A stretch of 64,000 nucleotides of DNA, taken from NCBI RefSeq assembly GCF_000215975.1, contig NC_015682.1:806001-870000 (forward strand), in the 5' to 3' direction. Made by a program: the position numbers and the translations under genes. Source of the DNA: Thermodesulfobacterium geofontis OPF15 (GTDB taxonomy: Bacteria; Desulfobacterota; Thermodesulfobacteria; Thermodesulfobacteriales; Thermodesulfobacteriaceae). Shown piece by piece: positions 5,837-14,229 of the stretch (the first letter of the stretch is position 1; each line of letters opens with the position of its first letter). The notes beneath the pieces were generated by a model, which was not told the origin of the DNA, did not search any database, and saw nothing but the letters and a program-made list of their open reading frames with translations.

Positions 5837-8212
5837 GTGGAGGGTTTAGTTATAGAAGCAAAAATTAAAAGAATAGCAATAGTAGATGTTATTTTGCCAA
5901 AAATTGAAAATAAAACTTTTGTTTTATTAAGAAACATTTTCTTAGTTTTAAGTTTTACTTTATTAACCGCAATTTCTGCTCAGTTAAAAATTGAGATTGG
6001 TCCGGTTCCAATTACAGGTCAAACTTTTGCAGTGTTACTTTGTGGAGCTTTGCTTGGAGCAAAAAGAGGTTTTTTATCTCAATTTTTTTATTTATTAGAA
6101 GGGTTAGCTGGAATTCCTTGGTTTGCTGGTGGAGGAGGAATTTCTTTTTTGGTTAGTCCATCTTTTGGCTACATTATTGGTTTTGTTTTAGCTGCTTTTG
6201 TAGTTGGGTTTTTGTGCGAAAGAGGTTTTGATAGAAGAATTACAACTGCAATTTTAGCAATGCTTGTTGGGAACATCTTAATCTATGCACCAGGGCTTTT
6301 ATGGTTGGCAAGATTTGTTGGTTGGGAAAAAGTATTAGCTTTTGGTCTTTATCCTTTCATAATTGGTGACATTCTTAAATTGCTTTTGGCAGCTTCAATC
6401 TTACCGTTAGGGTGGAGATTGCTTAAAAGAAAATATAGTGTTCTTTTTCTAATTTTGTTTTTAATTTGTACTCATCAAAGTGCTTTTTCTTCTGAAAAAC
6501 CTCTTTATACTTTGGAAAATGAAGAATCTGTCTATACTTTGGAAGAAGTAAAGGTTGTTTCTCCAGCAAAAGGTGCTGATCTTGAAAAAATAAGTCAAGA
6601 AGTAAAAGTGGTTAAAAAAGAAGAACTTTCAGAATTTGGTTTAAAGAAGGTTTTTTCAGCGCTTGAACTTAAAGAAAGAGGTACCTTTGGGGTTCAAGCT
6701 GACCTTTCTATTAGGGGAACAAGTTTTGAACAAAATTTGGTTGTTCTTGAAGGTATAAGAATTTCTGATCCTCAAACAGGGCATCATTTAATGAAATTAC
6801 CTTTAGAAGAAGACATTTTAGAAAGTTTAGAAATTCTTTCTGGAGGGGCAAGTGCTATTTATGGACCTGGAGGTTTTGGAGGTGCTATAAATTTCAATTT
6901 AGAACCATCCACTAAAGGATATAAAATTTTAGCTGAATACGGAAGTTATGATTACCAACATATATTTGGAAATTTTGGTTTTTCTACTTCTGAAATTCCA
7001 TTTAACTTAGTTTTTTCTCAAAAAAAATCAAATGGATTTATATGGAATAGAGATTTTGATATTAGAACTTTTAATCTATATAGCAAAGATGATAAAAAAA
7101 CTCTTTTTTACGGATTTCAAGAAAAAGATTTTGGAGCAAGAAATTTTTATATTACAAAATATGATACAGAATGGGAAAGTACAAAAACTCACTTATTTTT
7201 AGTTAAGAAAAATATATACAAAAATAACTGGTTTTTAGAGCCCACTTTACTTTATAGAATTAACTACGATTTATATCTTTTAGATAGAAAAAATCCAGAT
7301 TTTTATAAAAATACTCATAAATCTCAGGTTTTTCGCCTTAATTTTCCTTTAAGATATGAAAGAACTTATATGGATTATCTTTTGGGGGTAGAAGTTTCTT
7401 ATGAGACACTTGAGAGTTCAAGACTCGGTGATCATTTAAGGCAATCTACAGGATTTTATTTTTGGTTATATCCTAAAATAAGTTTACGATTTTTTCCGAG
7501 CTTTGGGATTCGTTATGATGTTATAACCCAAAATAAAGATATTTTTACTTATAATTTGGGATTTGCCTATCTTTTAAAGGAAGACCTAAAATTAAGAAGT
7601 TCTTTCAGTTTTTCCTATAGAATACCAAGTTTTACAGAATTTTATTATGATTCTCCTACTATTAAAGGAAATCCCTCCTTATCACCTGAAAAAGCTTATA
7701 ATATTTCTGTTGGATTTGACTATTACAAAAATAAAATCAATTTTTCTGGAACAGGTTTTTATAGGTACGGAAAGGATATTATAGACTGGATTAAAAAAGA
7801 AAACATAATTCAGGCTCAAAATATAGAAATTTTAAAAACCGTTGGATTTACCTTAGACAGTAACATAATTTTTAAAAATTTTAAACCCTTTATAAGTTAT
7901 ACCTATTTAAATCAAATAGCTGAAAAATTACCAAGTGCCCGTTATTCTGGAAGTTATTTAAGACACAATTTTATTTTAGGAATAATATATAACCTTCCTT
8001 GGCATTGGGAATTTTTTGGAAGTTTAAATTATAGAGAATATTACAAAAGAGATAAAATATTTTTGGTAGATTTAAAAATAAAGAAAAAATTTGGCAAAAA
8101 TCTAACTTATTCTTTTTGGATAAAAAATCTTTTGGATGAGGATTATAAAGAGATAGGAGAGGTCAAGGCACCTCCTCAATGGATAGGTATTAATTTAGAA
8201 ATAAGATTTTAA
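5837..8212 (+). CDS. BioY biotin transporter fused to a TonB-dependent receptor
   Basis: One uninterrupted 791-residue frame encodes two proteins end to end. Residues about 25-195 are a complete six-helix BioY, the biotin-binding S component of ECF transporters, with GPVPITGQTF and the Gly-rich region near 96-101. Residues about 195-218 look like a signal peptide (Lys-Arg-Lys, hydrophobic run, Ala-Phe-Ser). Residues about 219-791 are a small BtuB-like receptor: TonB-box-like VYTLEEVKVVS near 232-242, a plug with DLSIRGTSFEQN, then a 22-strand-type barrel ending in Arg-Phe. BioY should end in the cytoplasm, so the internal signal could act as a seventh helix and be cut by signal peptidase. An internal TTG at 6419 could separately start the receptor. 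GTG at 5837 is the only standard start but lacks an SD; GGAGGG (5839-5844) points instead to ATA at 5852. Confidence 0.88.
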   Translation: MEGLVIEAKIKRIAIVDVILPKIENKTFVLLRNIFLVLSFTLLTAISAQLKIEIGPVPITGQTFAVLLCGALLGAKRGFLSQFFYLLEGLAGIPWFAGGGGISFLVSPSFGYIIGFVLAAFVVGFLCERGFDRRITTAILAMLVGNILIYAPGLLWLARFVGWEKVLAFGLYPFIIGDILKLLLAASILPLGWRLLKRKYSVLFLILFLICTHQSAFSSEKPLYTLENEESVYTLEEVKVVSPAKGADLEKISQEVKVVKKEELSEFGLKKVFSALELKERGTFGVQADLSIRGTSFEQNLVVLEGIRISDPQTGHHLMKLPLEEDILESLEILSGGASAIYGPGGFGGAINFNLEPSTKGYKILAEYGSYDYQHIFGNFGFSTSEIPFNLVFSQKKSNGFIWNRDFDIRTFNLYSKDDKKTLFYGFQEKDFGARNFYITKYDTEWESTKTHLFLVKKNIYKNNWFLEPTLLYRINYDLYLLDRKNPDFYKNTHKSQVFRLNFPLRYERTYMDYLLGVEVSYETLESSRLGDHLRQSTGFYFWLYPKISLRFFPSFGIRYDVITQNKDIFTYNLGFAYLLKEDLKLRSSFSFSYRIPSFTEFYYDSPTIKGNPSLSPEKAYNISVGFDYYKNKINFSGTGFYRYGKDIIDWIKKENIIQAQNIEILKTVGFTLDSNIIFKNFKPFISYTYLNQIAEKLPSARYSGSYLRHNFILGIIYNLPWHWEFFGSLNYREYYKRDKIFLVDLKIKKKFGKNLTYSFWIKNLLDEDYKEIGEVKAPPQWIGINLEIRF
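5839..5844 (+). promoter_or_regulatory. Shine-Dalgarno that points to an ATA start
   Basis: GGAGGG is followed after seven bases by ATA (5852-5854), in frame with bioY and giving Glu-Ala-Lys-Ile-Lys as the next residues. No ATG, GTG or TTG lies at a usable distance. Either ATA is the start codon, or the ATG was altered by mutation or sequence error. Confidence 0.5.
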
Positions 8213-8334
8213 AGTTATGTTCCTATAAATAAAAAAGAAAAATCTCAAAAAATGATGTATTCAAGAAATATTTTAGTTTAATTCAGGATACTTATAAATT
8301 ATAAAAAATTTTTCAGAAATTTTTTTTAAAAAAC

Positions 8335-8362
8335 TTGACAAATATTTTTTATGATATATTTT
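8335..8362 (+). promoter_or_regulatory. promoter of speD
   Basis: TTGACA (8335-8340), 16-base spacer, TATTTT (8357-8362). It gives a leader of roughly 35 bases containing the strong site AGGGGGGA before the speD ATG. The rest of 8213-8334 is AT-rich and shows no other feature. Confidence 0.7.
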
Positions 8363-8403
8363 AAGAGCGGTCTTACATTAGTAATTTTAAAGGGGGGATA
8401 AAA

Positions 8404-8859
8404 ATGAAAAGCACAAAAAACATAGAAAAATTTGAATATGGTTTTGGTCAGCATCTCATTATTGATGGATATGGAGCTAATCGTGAAAAACTTATGGATC
8501 TCGATTTTATATATAATTTTTTAAGTAAATATCCAGAAGAAATTCAAATGACCAAAATAATGCCTCCTTATGTTTTTAAATATTACGCTCCTGTTCCTGA
8601 AGATTGGGGAATTTCTGGATTTGTAATTATTGCTGAAAGTCATATAAGTATTCATACCTTTCCAGAAAAATTATATTTAAGTGTAGATGTATTTTCTTGT
8701 AAGCCCTTTGATGTAGATAAAGCTATAAAAGACATTATAGAAATTTTTGAAATTAAAAAAAGTGAAATAAAGTTTTTTGATAGAGGCTTAGAATTTCCTC
8801 GTTCTATCAGAGCAGTTGAAAACTTTATTCGTATGGAAAGGAAGGATTTAATAATATAA
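8404..8859 (+). CDS. speD: S-adenosylmethionine decarboxylase proenzyme
   Basis: SpeD cleaves itself to form a pyruvoyl group and decarboxylates S-adenosylmethionine, giving the aminopropyl donor for spermidine-type polyamines. The 151 residues are close to the small prokaryotic form. The self-cleavage site is E78-S79 in AESHISIHT, and the conserved His (84) and Cys (99, in VFSCKPF) are in place. It has its own promoter and a strong Shine-Dalgarno, and heads the long same-strand array. speB follows after three bases; no spermidine synthase gene is in the window. Confidence 0.93.
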   Translation: MKSTKNIEKFEYGFGQHLIIDGYGANREKLMDLDFIYNFLSKYPEEIQMTKIMPPYVFKYYAPVPEDWGISGFVIIAESHISIHTFPEKLYLSVDVFSCKPFDVDKAIKDIIEIFEIKKSEIKFFDRGLEFPRSIRAVENFIRMERKDLII

Positions 8860-8862
8860 AAA

Positions 8863-9726
8863 ATGAAACTTACTTTTTTGGGGCTACCTGACCATCCCCA
8901 AGCAAGGGTAGCCCTAATTCCTGCTCCTTTAGAAATTACTACATCTTGGCAAAAAGGCACAAAAGAAGCACCTACAGAGATTCTCAAAGTTAGTCCCAAT
9001 TTAGAATTCTTTGATGAAGAAACAGAAATTGAACCCCAAGAAGTACTCGGTTTTTTTACTTATCCAGTACCTGAGCTACCTTTTGATATAAATACAGCTC
9101 TTGAAGAAATTTCAAAAAAAGTGAGAGAAACTTTAATAAAAAAGAGATTTCCTATAGTAATAGGAGGAGAACATACAGTTACCTTAGGAAGTATAAAAGC
9201 TTTAAAAGGATTTTATGAAAATTTAAAGATCCTTCATCTTGATGCGCATTTAGATTTAAGGGATGAATATTTAGGATGTAAAATTTCTCATGCAACTGTA
9301 ATAAGAAGAATATATGAAATGGGGATTCCTATTTTAAGTGTAGGGGTAAGAACACTTTGTAAAGAAGAATATGAATTTATAAAGGAAGTTAATTTTCCTC
9401 TTTTGTGGATGAAAGATCTTAGAGAAAATTGGGAGAAAAGTTTAAGAATTATAGAAGAGTTTATTAAAGAGGGTGATATTTATCTTTCTTTAGATATGGA
9501 TGTTTTTGATCCCTCTTTTGCTCCTGGAGTAGGAACTCCTGAACCTGGGGGAATAAACTGGTATGAATTTTTGCAAATTCTTAAATTAGTGGTTAGATAT
9601 AATTTAGTTGGAATGGATATAGTTGAAGTAAAGCCTAACTTAGGAAATGCTATTACAGAATATTTAGCAGCAAAAATAATTTTTAAAATTTCCTCTTATT
9701 TAGCAAAAAAATATGAAACTCTTTGA
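8863..9726 (+). CDS. speB: agmatinase-family ureohydrolase
   Basis: This manganese enzyme of the arginase/agmatinase family releases urea from agmatine or a derivative. The 287 residues carry the binuclear-metal ligands: H104 in GGEHTVTLG, D127, H129 and D131 in HLDAHLDLRD, and the two Asp of SLDMDVFDPS near 210. Being paired with speD, it may work on N1-aminopropylagmatine, as in Thermus and some other thermophiles, rather than on free agmatine; that is inference. The last 14 bases overlap the next gene. Confidence 0.9.
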   Translation: MKLTFLGLPDHPQARVALIPAPLEITTSWQKGTKEAPTEILKVSPNLEFFDEETEIEPQEVLGFFTYPVPELPFDINTALEEISKKVRETLIKKRFPIVIGGEHTVTLGSIKALKGFYENLKILHLDAHLDLRDEYLGCKISHATVIRRIYEMGIPILSVGVRTLCKEEYEFIKEVNFPLLWMKDLRENWEKSLRIIEEFIKEGDIYLSLDMDVFDPSFAPGVGTPEPGGINWYEFLQILKLVVRYNLVGMDIVEVKPNLGNAITEYLAAKIIFKISSYLAKKYETL

Positions 9727-10309
9727 AAAATACGCTAAACTTCTTTTTGAATCAGCTTTGTTAAAAAGAATACAAAGAACTGGATTTACTTATCTTGGAA
9801 CTGGAGGAGAAAATGTAGCTTCTCACTCCTTTGGAGTAATTTTTTGTGCTTGGATACTTTCAGAAATTTGTGAAAAAGAACTTAATAAAGAAAAACTTTT
9901 TAAAATGGCATTAATTCATGATTTAGCAGAAACAAGAATAGGAGATTTCAATGCAGTTAATAAAATATATAATAAAGCTGATGAAAAAAGGGCTTTAGAG
10001 GATGCCTTCTCTAATACTCCAATGAAGGAAGAAATTCTATCTCTTTGGGAAGAATATAGAGGCTTAAAAAGTTTAGAAGCCAAATTGGTTCATGATGCAG
10101 ATGTGGTTGATTTAATAATACAACTCAAAGAACAAAAAGACTTAAATAATCCCTATGCAGACAAATGGATCGAATATGCTAAAAGAAAACTTATTACAGA
10201 GGAAGCTAAAAAATTAGTTAAAGCCATTTTAAAAGTAGAATGGTGTTCTTGGTGGTTAGAATATTTTGTTAAAAATAATGAAAGAAGAAATCAAAGAAAA
10301 GATTCTTAA
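9713..10309 (+). CDS. HD-domain phosphohydrolase (YfbR-like)
   Basis: A 198-residue HD protein of the YfbR/HDDC2 kind, whose characterised members are 5'-deoxynucleotidases. The metal-binding set is visible: His in ENVASHSFG (near 38), HD in ALIHDLAETRIGD (near 69), and Asp in VHDADVVDL (near 129). It starts inside the end of speB and overlaps the next gene, so it belongs to the same transcript. The substrate here is not proven. Confidence 0.8.
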   Translation: MKLFEKYAKLLFESALLKRIQRTGFTYLGTGGENVASHSFGVIFCAWILSEICEKELNKEKLFKMALIHDLAETRIGDFNAVNKIYNKADEKRALEDAFSNTPMKEEILSLWEEYRGLKSLEAKLVHDADVVDLIIQLKEQKDLNNPYADKWIEYAKRKLITEEAKKLVKAILKVEWCSWWLEYFVKNNERRNQRKDS

Positions 10310-11276
10310 TTTATGCAATCTTTGTGGTAAATGTGTCCCTGTATGCCCGTCTTATAAGGTTTATAAAAAGGAATCCTTTTCTCCCAGAGGAAGATTATTT
10401 TTACTTTCCCACGAAATAGAACATAAAAGTTTTGAGTTTTGTCTTTTTTGTGAAAGATGTGAAAGGATTTGTCCTCACCATATAGGTTTCCCTACCTTTT
10501 ATCTTGAAAAGTTAAAAGAAAAAGAAAATCCCTTATTAACTTTTTTAAATCTTAACAATTTTATTAATTTAATAAATTTAAAAAAAGAATTGCCTACTAA
10601 AATTATGAAGGAAGAAGGAGATATTACAATATATTACTCCTGTGGTTTAAAGTATCTTTATCCTTCAGCTTTAGAAAGATTTGAAGAGATTCTTAAAAAG
10701 AGAGGGATATCTATAGGGGTGCCCAAAGGATTAGTTTGTTGTGGAGCAATATTTTTAAATCTTGGGCTTATTTCAAATTTAAAAGAAAATGCGCTTAAAA
10801 ATTTAGAAATATTAGAAAAAACAAAGGGCTACCTTATAATATTTTGTGCTACCTGTTTGTGGATGTTTAAAAAAATTTATCCTCAAGTTTTTAAAGATAC
10901 TAAATATGAAAAAGGCTTTATAGAACTTTCTAAAAGAGCTATTTCAGCTTATAACTATCTTTCTTTAAAAGCAGAAGACGAGCTTAAAATTTTGGAGGAG
11001 AAAAAATTAAGAGAAAATATTCTTTTTCACCTCCCTTGCCACTTGACAGAAGATTTTAATTTGGTAAAAAATAAGATAGAAACAAGAGATTTTTGTTGTG
11101 GCTCAGCAAAATTTTTTCTCTGGCTTAAAGGTTTTCAAAAGGAAAACAAAGGGTTGTGGGTTAAGAATTTAGAAAATATAGAGATTTTAGCTACTTTTTG
11201 TACAGGATGTTATCTAAATTTTAATGCGCTTTTAAAAAAGCCACCACTTATTCTTCACTGGTTAGAACTTTTATGA
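10278..11276 (+). CDS. GlpC/GlcF-type 4Fe-4S and CCG-domain protein
   Basis: A 332-residue soluble electron-transfer subunit. The N-terminus carries two ferredoxin-like clusters (CNLCGKCVPVCPS and CLFCERCERICPH). The C-terminal half has two CCG/cysteine-rich segments as in heterodisulfide reductase HdrB, LutA and GlcF: CCGAIFLNLG with CATC, and FCCGSA with FCTGC. It probably passes electrons between a dehydrogenase or heterodisulfide and a carrier; the partner is not visible. A TTG at 10266 is also in frame, but the ATG at 10278 gives a more normal start. It overlaps the HD gene before and the radical SAM gene after. Confidence 0.8.
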   Translation: MKEEIKEKILNLCNLCGKCVPVCPSYKVYKKESFSPRGRLFLLSHEIEHKSFEFCLFCERCERICPHHIGFPTFYLEKLKEKENPLLTFLNLNNFINLINLKKELPTKIMKEEGDITIYYSCGLKYLYPSALERFEEILKKRGISIGVPKGLVCCGAIFLNLGLISNLKENALKNLEILEKTKGYLIIFCATCLWMFKKIYPQVFKDTKYEKGFIELSKRAISAYNYLSLKAEDELKILEEKKLRENILFHLPCHLTEDFNLVKNKIETRDFCCGSAKFFLWLKGFQKENKGLWVKNLENIEILATFCTGCYLNFNALLKKPPLILHWLELL

Positions 11277-12199
11277 ATAAGTATCCCTCCTATTTAAATT
11301 TGCTTGATTCAGGGGAACTTGATAAAAGAATAGAAGTACTTTACGAAAAGTTATCTTCTTGCACCCTTTGTCCAAATGAATGTAAAGTGAATCGTTTGGA
11401 AGGGGAAAAAGGTATTTGTAAAGTTACTAATAAACCTATGGTTTCAAGTTATGGCCCTCATTTTGGTGAAGAAAGACCCCTTGTTGGAAAAAATGGTTCC
11501 GGAGCTATATTTTTTACTTATTGTAATTTATCTTGCGTTTATTGTCAAAATTGGGAAATAAGCCATTTAGGAGAAGGAGATATAATTGATGAAGAAGATC
11601 TTGCAAAAATTATGTTAATTTTACAGGTATGGGGATGTCATAATATAAACCTTGTTACCCCAACTCATCAAGTTCCTTTTATTGTAAAGGCAATAAAAAT
11701 AGCTGCTGAAAAGGGACTAATTTTACCTATTGTATATAATTGTGGAGGGTATGAATCTATAGAAACTTTAAAGCTTCTTGATGGAATAATAGATATTTAC
11801 ATGCCAGATATTAAATATATGGATGATAGTGTAGCTTTAAAACTTTCAAAAGTAAAGAATTATTCAAAGGTTGTTAAGGCTGCGGTTAAAGAAATGCATA
11901 GACAAGTAGGTGATTTAATTATAGAAAATGGAATTGCTAAAAGAGGATTAATTATAAGACATTTAGTTTTACCAGGAGACCTTTCTCAAACAGAAGAAGT
12001 GATTAAATTTATAAAAGAAGAAATTTCTCCACATACCTATTTTAATCTTATGGATCAGTATAGACCCTGTGGAGATGCATGGAAATATCCACCTCTTGAT
12101 AGAAAAATCACTAAAGAAGAGTGGGAAAGGGCATTAAAATTAGCTTATAAATATGGTCTTACAAGACTTGATGACAGAAGAGCACGTTTTTGGAACTAA
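11273..12199 (+). CDS. radical SAM protein, PflX-like
   Basis: A 308-residue member of COG1313 (PflX-type, related to pyruvate-formate-lyase activating enzymes). An N-terminal Cys-rich motif CTLCPNEC (30-37) precedes the radical SAM cluster motif C84-x3-C88-x2-C91 (YCNLSCVYCQ). The substrate of this family is not established. Its ATGA overlap with the previous stop and its 3' overlap with the phosphoesterase gene put it inside the operon. Confidence 0.85.
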   Translation: MNKYPSYLNLLDSGELDKRIEVLYEKLSSCTLCPNECKVNRLEGEKGICKVTNKPMVSSYGPHFGEERPLVGKNGSGAIFFTYCNLSCVYCQNWEISHLGEGDIIDEEDLAKIMLILQVWGCHNINLVTPTHQVPFIVKAIKIAAEKGLILPIVYNCGGYESIETLKLLDGIIDIYMPDIKYMDDSVALKLSKVKNYSKVVKAAVKEMHRQVGDLIIENGIAKRGLIIRHLVLPGDLSQTEEVIKFIKEEISPHTYFNLMDQYRPCGDAWKYPPLDRKITKEEWERALKLAYKYGLTRLDDRRARFWN

Positions 12200-12851
12200 T
12201 AAAGATTATAAAATTTTTGCTATTGGAGATATTCACGGTTGTTTGTGGAGTTTAGAAAAATTGCTCAATATTCTTCCTGTAAATTGGGGTAAGGATTTGG
12301 TTATATTCTTAGGAGACTACATTGATAGAGGCCCTGATCCTAAGGGAGTAATTGAAAAAATGTTAGAACTTAAAGAACTTTACGGAGATAAAATTATTCC
12401 TCTTAAAGGAAATCACGAGTGGATGTTTGAAAGATTTTTAAAAGGAATAGATGTAGACATATTTTTATATAATGGTGGAGGAGCAACCTTAAAAAGCTAT
12501 TATAAAGATGGAGAGCTTAAAATTCCAGAAGAGCATTTAAATTTTCTTAAGGAACTTAAGCTTTATTATGAAACAGAGGATTATATATTTGTTCATGCAG
12601 GATTAAGACCAGGGAAAAAATTAGAGGAGCAAAATGAAGAAGATCTCCTCTGGATAAGAGAAAGTTTTTATTTTTCCGAATATAAATTTCCTAAAACTAT
12701 AGTTTTTGGGCATACTCCATTTCCTATTCCTTTAATTTTAGATGATAGAATTGGAATTGATACAGGATGTGTATATGGTGGTAAACTTACTGCTATTGAA
12801 CTTCCATCAAAAAAAATATATCAAATTGATTGTGGAGGTGAGATAATATGA
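12171..12851 (+). CDS. PP1-type metallophosphoesterase
   Basis: A calcineurin-like phosphatase of about 226 residues, close to phage-lambda-type Ser/Thr protein phosphatases and Ap4A hydrolases. Metal-binding motifs appear in order: GDIHG, GDYIDRG, GNHE, and later His in FVHAG and GHTP. An upstream in-frame ATG at 12153 would add six residues; the ATG at 12171 is chosen but both lie inside the 3' end of the radical SAM gene. The substrate is not known. Confidence 0.82.
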   Translation: MTEEHVFGTNKDYKIFAIGDIHGCLWSLEKLLNILPVNWGKDLVIFLGDYIDRGPDPKGVIEKMLELKELYGDKIIPLKGNHEWMFERFLKGIDVDIFLYNGGGATLKSYYKDGELKIPEEHLNFLKELKLYYETEDYIFVHAGLRPGKKLEEQNEEDLLWIRESFYFSEYKFPKTIVFGHTPFPIPLILDDRIGIDTGCVYGGKLTAIELPSKKIYQIDCGGEII

Positions 12852-13342
12852 GTAAAGACGATGAGAGAAAAAGACTTTCCTGGAGAGAGATTGATAAACT
12901 AAGGGATAAGAGTGGATTTAGTAAAATAAGAAAAAAACTTGAAAGAGCTGAAAGAGACTTGCCTAAAAATGATTATAAATCCAAAGAAAAATATTTGAAA
13001 GAACTCGAAAAACTTTTTGTAGATAAAGAGACACTTGAAAAGCAAAATTTTATTGAAAATCTTCATAAAAATTATGGAACCAAAAATTTTAAAAAACTTG
13101 CTAAGGAGTTTATAGAAAAATATGGTATTCCTGATGACTGGAGAACCCTTCTTCTTTTTCTTGATCTCGATGACAGAACACTTGTGCTTTCGGCTTTAGA
13201 AAAGCTTAAAGAAGATTTTCCTAATAGAAATATTTCTGAAAAGCAAGGTATACTTTCTAAACTAAAAACCCTTGCTTTAACTTCTAAAGATGAGATTATA
13301 GGATTTGAAGTTGAAAAAGTCTTAAAAGAACTAACTCTTTAA
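12848..13342 (+). CDS. conserved hypothetical protein
   Basis: A 164-residue soluble, highly charged, mainly helical protein. The N-terminus has LSWREIDKLRD and a Lys/Arg-rich stretch, and the second half (Pro-Asp-Asp-Trp-Arg-Thr-Leu-Leu, then a helical bundle) looks like a small folded domain. I do not recognise a function. It is tied to its neighbours by overlapping start and stop codons on both sides (with the phosphoesterase and xerC/D). Confidence 0.6.
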   Translation: MSKDDERKRLSWREIDKLRDKSGFSKIRKKLERAERDLPKNDYKSKEKYLKELEKLFVDKETLEKQNFIENLHKNYGTKNFKKLAKEFIEKYGIPDDWRTLLLFLDLDDRTLVLSALEKLKEDFPNRNISEKQGILSKLKTLALTSKDEIIGFEVEKVLKELTL

Positions 13343-14220
13343 TGAAAGAACTTATAGAAGAATTTCTAAGTTATCTTGCGGGTGTTAAAAATTATTCCTA
13401 TAATACTTTACTGGCTTATCAAGCTGATTTAAAAGATTTTGCAGATTTTTGTGGTTCTTTGCCCTCAGAAGAAGAAGCTTTTCAAAAACTAAGAGAATAT
13501 TTAGAAAATTTAAAAAAGAAAGGATATAATCCTTTTAGCATAGCAAGAAAGATTTCAAGTTTAAGAAGCTTTTTCAAATTTTTAGAAGCAGAAAAGGGAT
13601 TTAATATAAGTTTTCTTTTATTTTTAGAATCTCCCAAGTTACCTTTCAGACTCCCTAAGGTATTAAGTTTAGAAGAGATTGAAAAACTTTTAAATTCTCC
13701 TGATATAAATAATCCTCTTGGATATAGAGATAGAACCATGCTTGAAGTGCTTTATGCTACAGGATTAAGGGTTTCAGAATTGGTAAATCTTAAATTTGAG
13801 AATTTAAATCTTGAGCTTGGTTTAGTTAGAGTTTTAGGTAAGGGTTCTAAGGAAAGACTTGTCCCTCTCGGAGATTATGCTTTGAAGTTTTTAAAAACCT
13901 ATTTAGAAAATGTGCGCCCCCAGTTGGCAAATGAAAAAAGTAAAAATTTTGTTTTTTTAAATAGAAGAGGAGCTCCTATTACGAGACAAAGATTTTGGCA
14001 GATAATAAAAGATTATGCCAAAAAATGCGGGCTTGAAGATAAAGTCACTCCTCATGTAATAAGGCATTCCTTTGCAACACATCTTTTACAAGGAGGTGCA
14101 GATCTTAGGGCTTTACAAATGATGCTTGGGCATAGTAGTTTAAGTACAACCCAAATCTATACTCATCTTGATTATAAAAAATTAAAAGAGGTCTATGAAA
14201 AACACCATCCCAGAGCTTAA
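13342..14220 (+). CDS. xer: tyrosine recombinase XerC/XerD
   Basis: A 292-residue recombinase of the chromosome-dimer resolution type. A SAM-like core-binding domain (about 1-95) is followed by the catalytic domain with R143 (ATGLRVSELV), a Lys in GKGSKERLVP (167-170), H238 and R241 (HVIRHSF), H264 (LGHSS) and the nucleophile Y273 (QIYTHLDY). All catalytic residues are present. Its operon setting with housekeeping genes argues for a core Xer protein and not a phage integrase; whether it is the XerC or XerD type cannot be told here. Confidence 0.9.
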   Translation: MKELIEEFLSYLAGVKNYSYNTLLAYQADLKDFADFCGSLPSEEEAFQKLREYLENLKKKGYNPFSIARKISSLRSFFKFLEAEKGFNISFLLFLESPKLPFRLPKVLSLEEIEKLLNSPDINNPLGYRDRTMLEVLYATGLRVSELVNLKFENLNLELGLVRVLGKGSKERLVPLGDYALKFLKTYLENVRPQLANEKSKNFVFLNRRGAPITRQRFWQIIKDYAKKCGLEDKVTPHVIRHSFATHLLQGGADLRALQMMLGHSSLSTTQIYTHLDYKKLKEVYEKHHPRA

Positions 14221-14229
14221 AAATAACTA

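Noticed and set aside
13342-14220. Xer gene as a phage or island integrase
   Set aside because: It sits within a tightly spaced housekeeping operon with overlapping start and stop codons and has the size of core XerC/D.
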